Source: Bacteroidota bacterium
GTDB lineage: Bacteria; Bacteroidota; Bacteroidia; Bacteroidales; VadinHA17
Direction: 5' to 3'
NCBI GenBank assembly: GCA_015222065.1
Contig: JADFUQ010000084.1
Coordinates: forward strand, 1-16,136
DNA length: 16,136 bases
Within the stretch, counting starts at the first letter, position 1; every line of letters starts with the position of its first letter. The notes under the pieces are model-generated. The model saw only the letters and a program-made list of their open reading frames with translations, had not been told where the DNA came from and made no database searches. The translations under genes were made by a program, and so were the position numbers. This document shows positions 14,189 through 16,136 of this stretch, piece by piece.

Positions 14189-14223
14189 AGCACCAAGCAC
14201 CAAGCACCAAGCACCAAGCACCC
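14189..14223. repeat. Heptad repeat AGCACCA, five units
   Basis: Four exact copies of AGCACCA and a fifth ending in C (AGCACCC) run without interruption. The word is also the AAGCACC motif found in both arms of the palindromic element at 11144-11375 and at the end of its third arm copy near 16083, linking the two repeat types. There are no spacers, so it is not a CRISPR array. Confidence 0.85.
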
Positions 14224-14277
14224 AGAATTCTTTGGAAAAATTCAAAAAACTAAAAACATAAATAAATTCCAATTGTT

Positions 14278-16023
14278 ATGAAAGATACTCAAATGCTTAA
14301 CAATGTTAGAGAAAAAGCTATAAAATGGCTTGAGAATAATTATGATTCCGAAACCAAAGCCAGCGTGAAAGAAATGCTGGATAATAATGAATCTGAGCTA
14401 ATTGAATCATTTTATAAAGACCTTGAATTTGGCACAGGCGGACTCAGAGGTATCATGGGAGCCGGAACAAACAGGATGAACATTTATACTGTTGGAATGG
14501 CAACCCAGGGATTAAGTAACTACATTAAGAAAGTGTTTGCCAATAAAGAGAAAATTAAGGTAGCTATTGCACACGATAACAGAAACAACAGCCGTCTGTT
14601 TGCTGAAACAACTTCAAATGTATTTACTGCAAATGGTTTTAAGGTTTTCTTGTTCGATACCCTTAGACCCACTCCTGAATTATCATTCGCTATCAGACAT
14701 TTTAAATGTCAGAGCGGTGTAGTTATCACAGCTTCCCATAATCCTAAAGAATATAACGGTTACAAGGTATATTGGGAAGATGGTGGACAGATTATCCTGC
14801 CTCATGATAAGAATATTATTAATGAAGTAAAGAGTATTTCCTCGATTAATGAAGTATTGTTCGATGGGAAACAAGAGGATATTGAAATCATCGGGGAAAA
14901 AATTGATAATATATACCTTGAAAGAATAAAAAGCCTGTCTTTGTCACCTGAGGTTATTGAACGGAATAATGATTTAAAAATAGTTTATACGCCAATCCAT
15001 GGTACGGGTGTTAAACTTGTGCCCATGGCATTGAGAGAATTTGGTTTCAGGAATATTTTTAATGTTCCTGAACAGGATGTAACTGATGGGAATTTCCCAA
15101 CTGTTAAATCACCTAATCCAGAAGAAACGGCTGCTATGGAAATGTCTCTTAAGAAAGCCAGGGAAACAGATGCCGACCTTGTTATGGCAACCGACCCTGA
15201 TGGCGACCGGATGGGAGCTGCAATAAAAGATAAGAATAACAGGTTTAAATTACTTAACGGTAATCAAACAGGCACACTCCTTATCTATTACCTGCTTAAC
15301 AAATGGGCAGAAAAGGGCAAACTTCATGGCAAGGAATATATTGTTAAAACCATTGTTACATCTGATCTTCCAGGCTGTATTGCCGAAAAATATAATGTAG
15401 AGTATTTTAATGTGCTTACCGGATTTAAATATATTGCAGATATCATCAGGAAGAATGAAAACAAGAAAGTATTTATCGGAGGTGGAGAAGAAAGCTATGG
15501 TTTCCTTGCCGGTGAATTTGTCAGGGATAAGGATGCAGTAATTTCATGCGCATTGCTGGCTGAAACCGCTGCATGGGCTAAAGACCAGGGAAAAACACTA
15601 AACGATCTGCTTATTGATATTTATCTTGAATTCGGGTTTTTTAAAGAACGGCTTCATAATATTGTAAAGAAAGGGAAGGCGGGAGCAGAAGAAATTCAGA
15701 ATATGATGAAAAAGTTTCGTAACAATCCTCCCTCCTATATAAATAATTCACAGGTAATTGAGATTTATGACTATCAGAAAAGCATTAAGAAAAATATTGT
15801 GACAAAGGAGGAATCATCTATTAACCTGCCTCAATCAGATGTCCTGCAGTATATTCTTAAAGATGGCTCAAAAATTTCAATCCGTCCGTCTGGTACTGAG
15901 CCAAAAATTAAGTTTTATTTCGGGGTACGTGATAAACTGGACAATAAGAGTGACTTTGAAACTATTGAGCAGAAACTTGAAATGAAGATTGAAGCAATTA
16001 TTAAATCACTGAATATTAACTAA
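14278..16023 (+). CDS. Phosphoglucomutase/phosphomannomutase family protein (phosphohexomutase)
   Basis: 581 residues, the long form of the alpha-D-phosphohexomutase family common in Bacteroidota. The phosphoserine loop TASHNPKEYNGYK has Ser153; the metal loop DPDGDR is at 306-311; the sugar-specificity loop GGGEESYGF at 401-409; the phosphate-binding loop RPSGTEPK at 536-543. All four active-site regions are intact. It interconverts hexose 1- and 6-phosphates, so it could supply glucose-1-phosphate for RfbA here and for UDP-glucose upstream of Ugd. The GEES loop fits glucose or mannose phosphates; which is preferred cannot be read from sequence, and the long form also includes phosphopentomutase-like members. 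Start ATG at 14278. Its stop codon abuts a repeat-arm copy. Confidence 0.92.
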   Translation: MKDTQMLNNVREKAIKWLENNYDSETKASVKEMLDNNESELIESFYKDLEFGTGGLRGIMGAGTNRMNIYTVGMATQGLSNYIKKVFANKEKIKVAIAHDNRNNSRLFAETTSNVFTANGFKVFLFDTLRPTPELSFAIRHFKCQSGVVITASHNPKEYNGYKVYWEDGGQIILPHDKNIINEVKSISSINEVLFDGKQEDIEIIGEKIDNIYLERIKSLSLSPEVIERNNDLKIVYTPIHGTGVKLVPMALREFGFRNIFNVPEQDVTDGNFPTVKSPNPEETAAMEMSLKKARETDADLVMATDPDGDRMGAAIKDKNNRFKLLNGNQTGTLLIYYLLNKWAEKGKLHGKEYIVKTIVTSDLPGCIAEKYNVEYFNVLTGFKYIADIIRKNENKKVFIGGGEESYGFLAGEFVRDKDAVISCALLAETAAWAKDQGKTLNDLLIDIYLEFGFFKERLHNIVKKGKAGAEEIQNMMKKFRNNPPSYINNSQVIEIYDYQKSIKKNIVTKEESSINLPQSDVLQYILKDGSKISIRPSGTEPKIKFYFGVRDKLDNKSDFETIEQKLEMKIEAIIKSLNIN

Positions 16024-16083
16024 AGTCCGTCTATAAAGGCAAAAAGTTTAAGTAAATAGTAAAAATCACAAATGACAAGCACC
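16024..16083. repeat. Third, inverted copy of the palindromic element arm
   Basis: The reverse complement of these 60 bases matches 11318-11376 with five mismatches and one single-base gap (about 90% identity), including the shared words GGTGCTTGTCATTTGT and CTTTATAGACGG. It begins on the first base after the phosphohexomutase stop codon. Identity ends at AGCACC, where the sequence switches to a different hairpin. The two copies therefore flank the rfbA-rfbC-rfbD-mutase segment in inverted orientation. Confidence 0.85.
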
Positions 16084-16110
16084 CCCGTACGGTCATACTT
16101 CCCTACGGGG
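16083..16110. other. GC-rich hairpin at window end
   Basis: CCCCGTA (16083-16089) pairs perfectly with TACGGGG (16104-16110) around a 14-base loop, about 60 bases after the phosphohexomutase stop. It is the most GC-rich stem in the window but is followed by CAGGCAAAATTC rather than a T run. It may be a terminator-like structure or part of another intergenic repeat that continues outside the window. Confidence 0.4.
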
Positions 16111-16136
16111 CAGGCAAAATTCAACTGAACGAAGTG

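Noticed and set aside
14189..14223. Possible CRISPR array (five regular copies)
   Set aside because: Units are 7 bases with no spacers, and no cas gene is present; it is a simple tandem repeat.

Overview
The window looks like chromosomal DNA from an AT-rich member of the Bacteroidota, probably a Bacteroidales-like lineage. The protein families read as that phylum. Two of the three candidate promoters carry a good match to the Bacteroidota -7 element (TAnnTTTG), Shine-Dalgarno sequences are weak or absent, and the pairing of rpsA, a STAS protein and ribonuclease Z fits the group. This assignment is inference from sequence character; no marker gene comparison was possible.

Left part (1-8499, all minus strand). 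A nicotinamide riboside/NMN salvage pair sits at the edge: a PnuC transporter and an overlapping P-loop kinase of the NadR type, cut by the window start. Next comes guaA (GMP synthase) followed closely by an exported S41 C-terminal processing protease. Then comes an apparent operon read as rpsA (ribosomal protein S1 with an unusually long, repeat-bearing acidic/basic N-terminal tail), a STAS-domain protein and ribonuclease Z.

Right part (8819-16023, all plus strand). This is a nucleotide-sugar supply block. ugd (UDP-glucose to UDP-glucuronate) and a UDP-glucuronate decarboxylase (to UDP-xylose) form one unit. rfbA, rfbC and rfbD (three of the four dTDP-L-rhamnose steps) form another. A 581-residue phosphohexomutase, which can supply glucose-1-phosphate, closes the block. 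rfbB (the 4,6-dehydratase) and all glycosyltransferases are absent here, so the cluster makes precursors and the assembly machinery must lie elsewhere. The 319-bp divergent gap between rpsA and ugd separates the two halves.

The most unusual layer is between the genes. Nearly every longer gap except rpsA/ugd contains short tandem words kept in strict 7-base or 8-base register, with a different word in each block (for example GTTACGG, TTTTGCC, AGTCGAA, AGCACCA, AGTCGGC as heptads; TGGAATAG, GTGATGCA, TAACAAAT, GACTGGGC as octads). Several blocks begin at or within a few bases of a stop codon. One gap carries a ~232-bp imperfect palindrome, and one of its arms recurs at about 90% identity in opposite orientation directly after the phosphohexomutase stop codon. 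No CRISPR array, transposase, tRNA or rRNA was seen.
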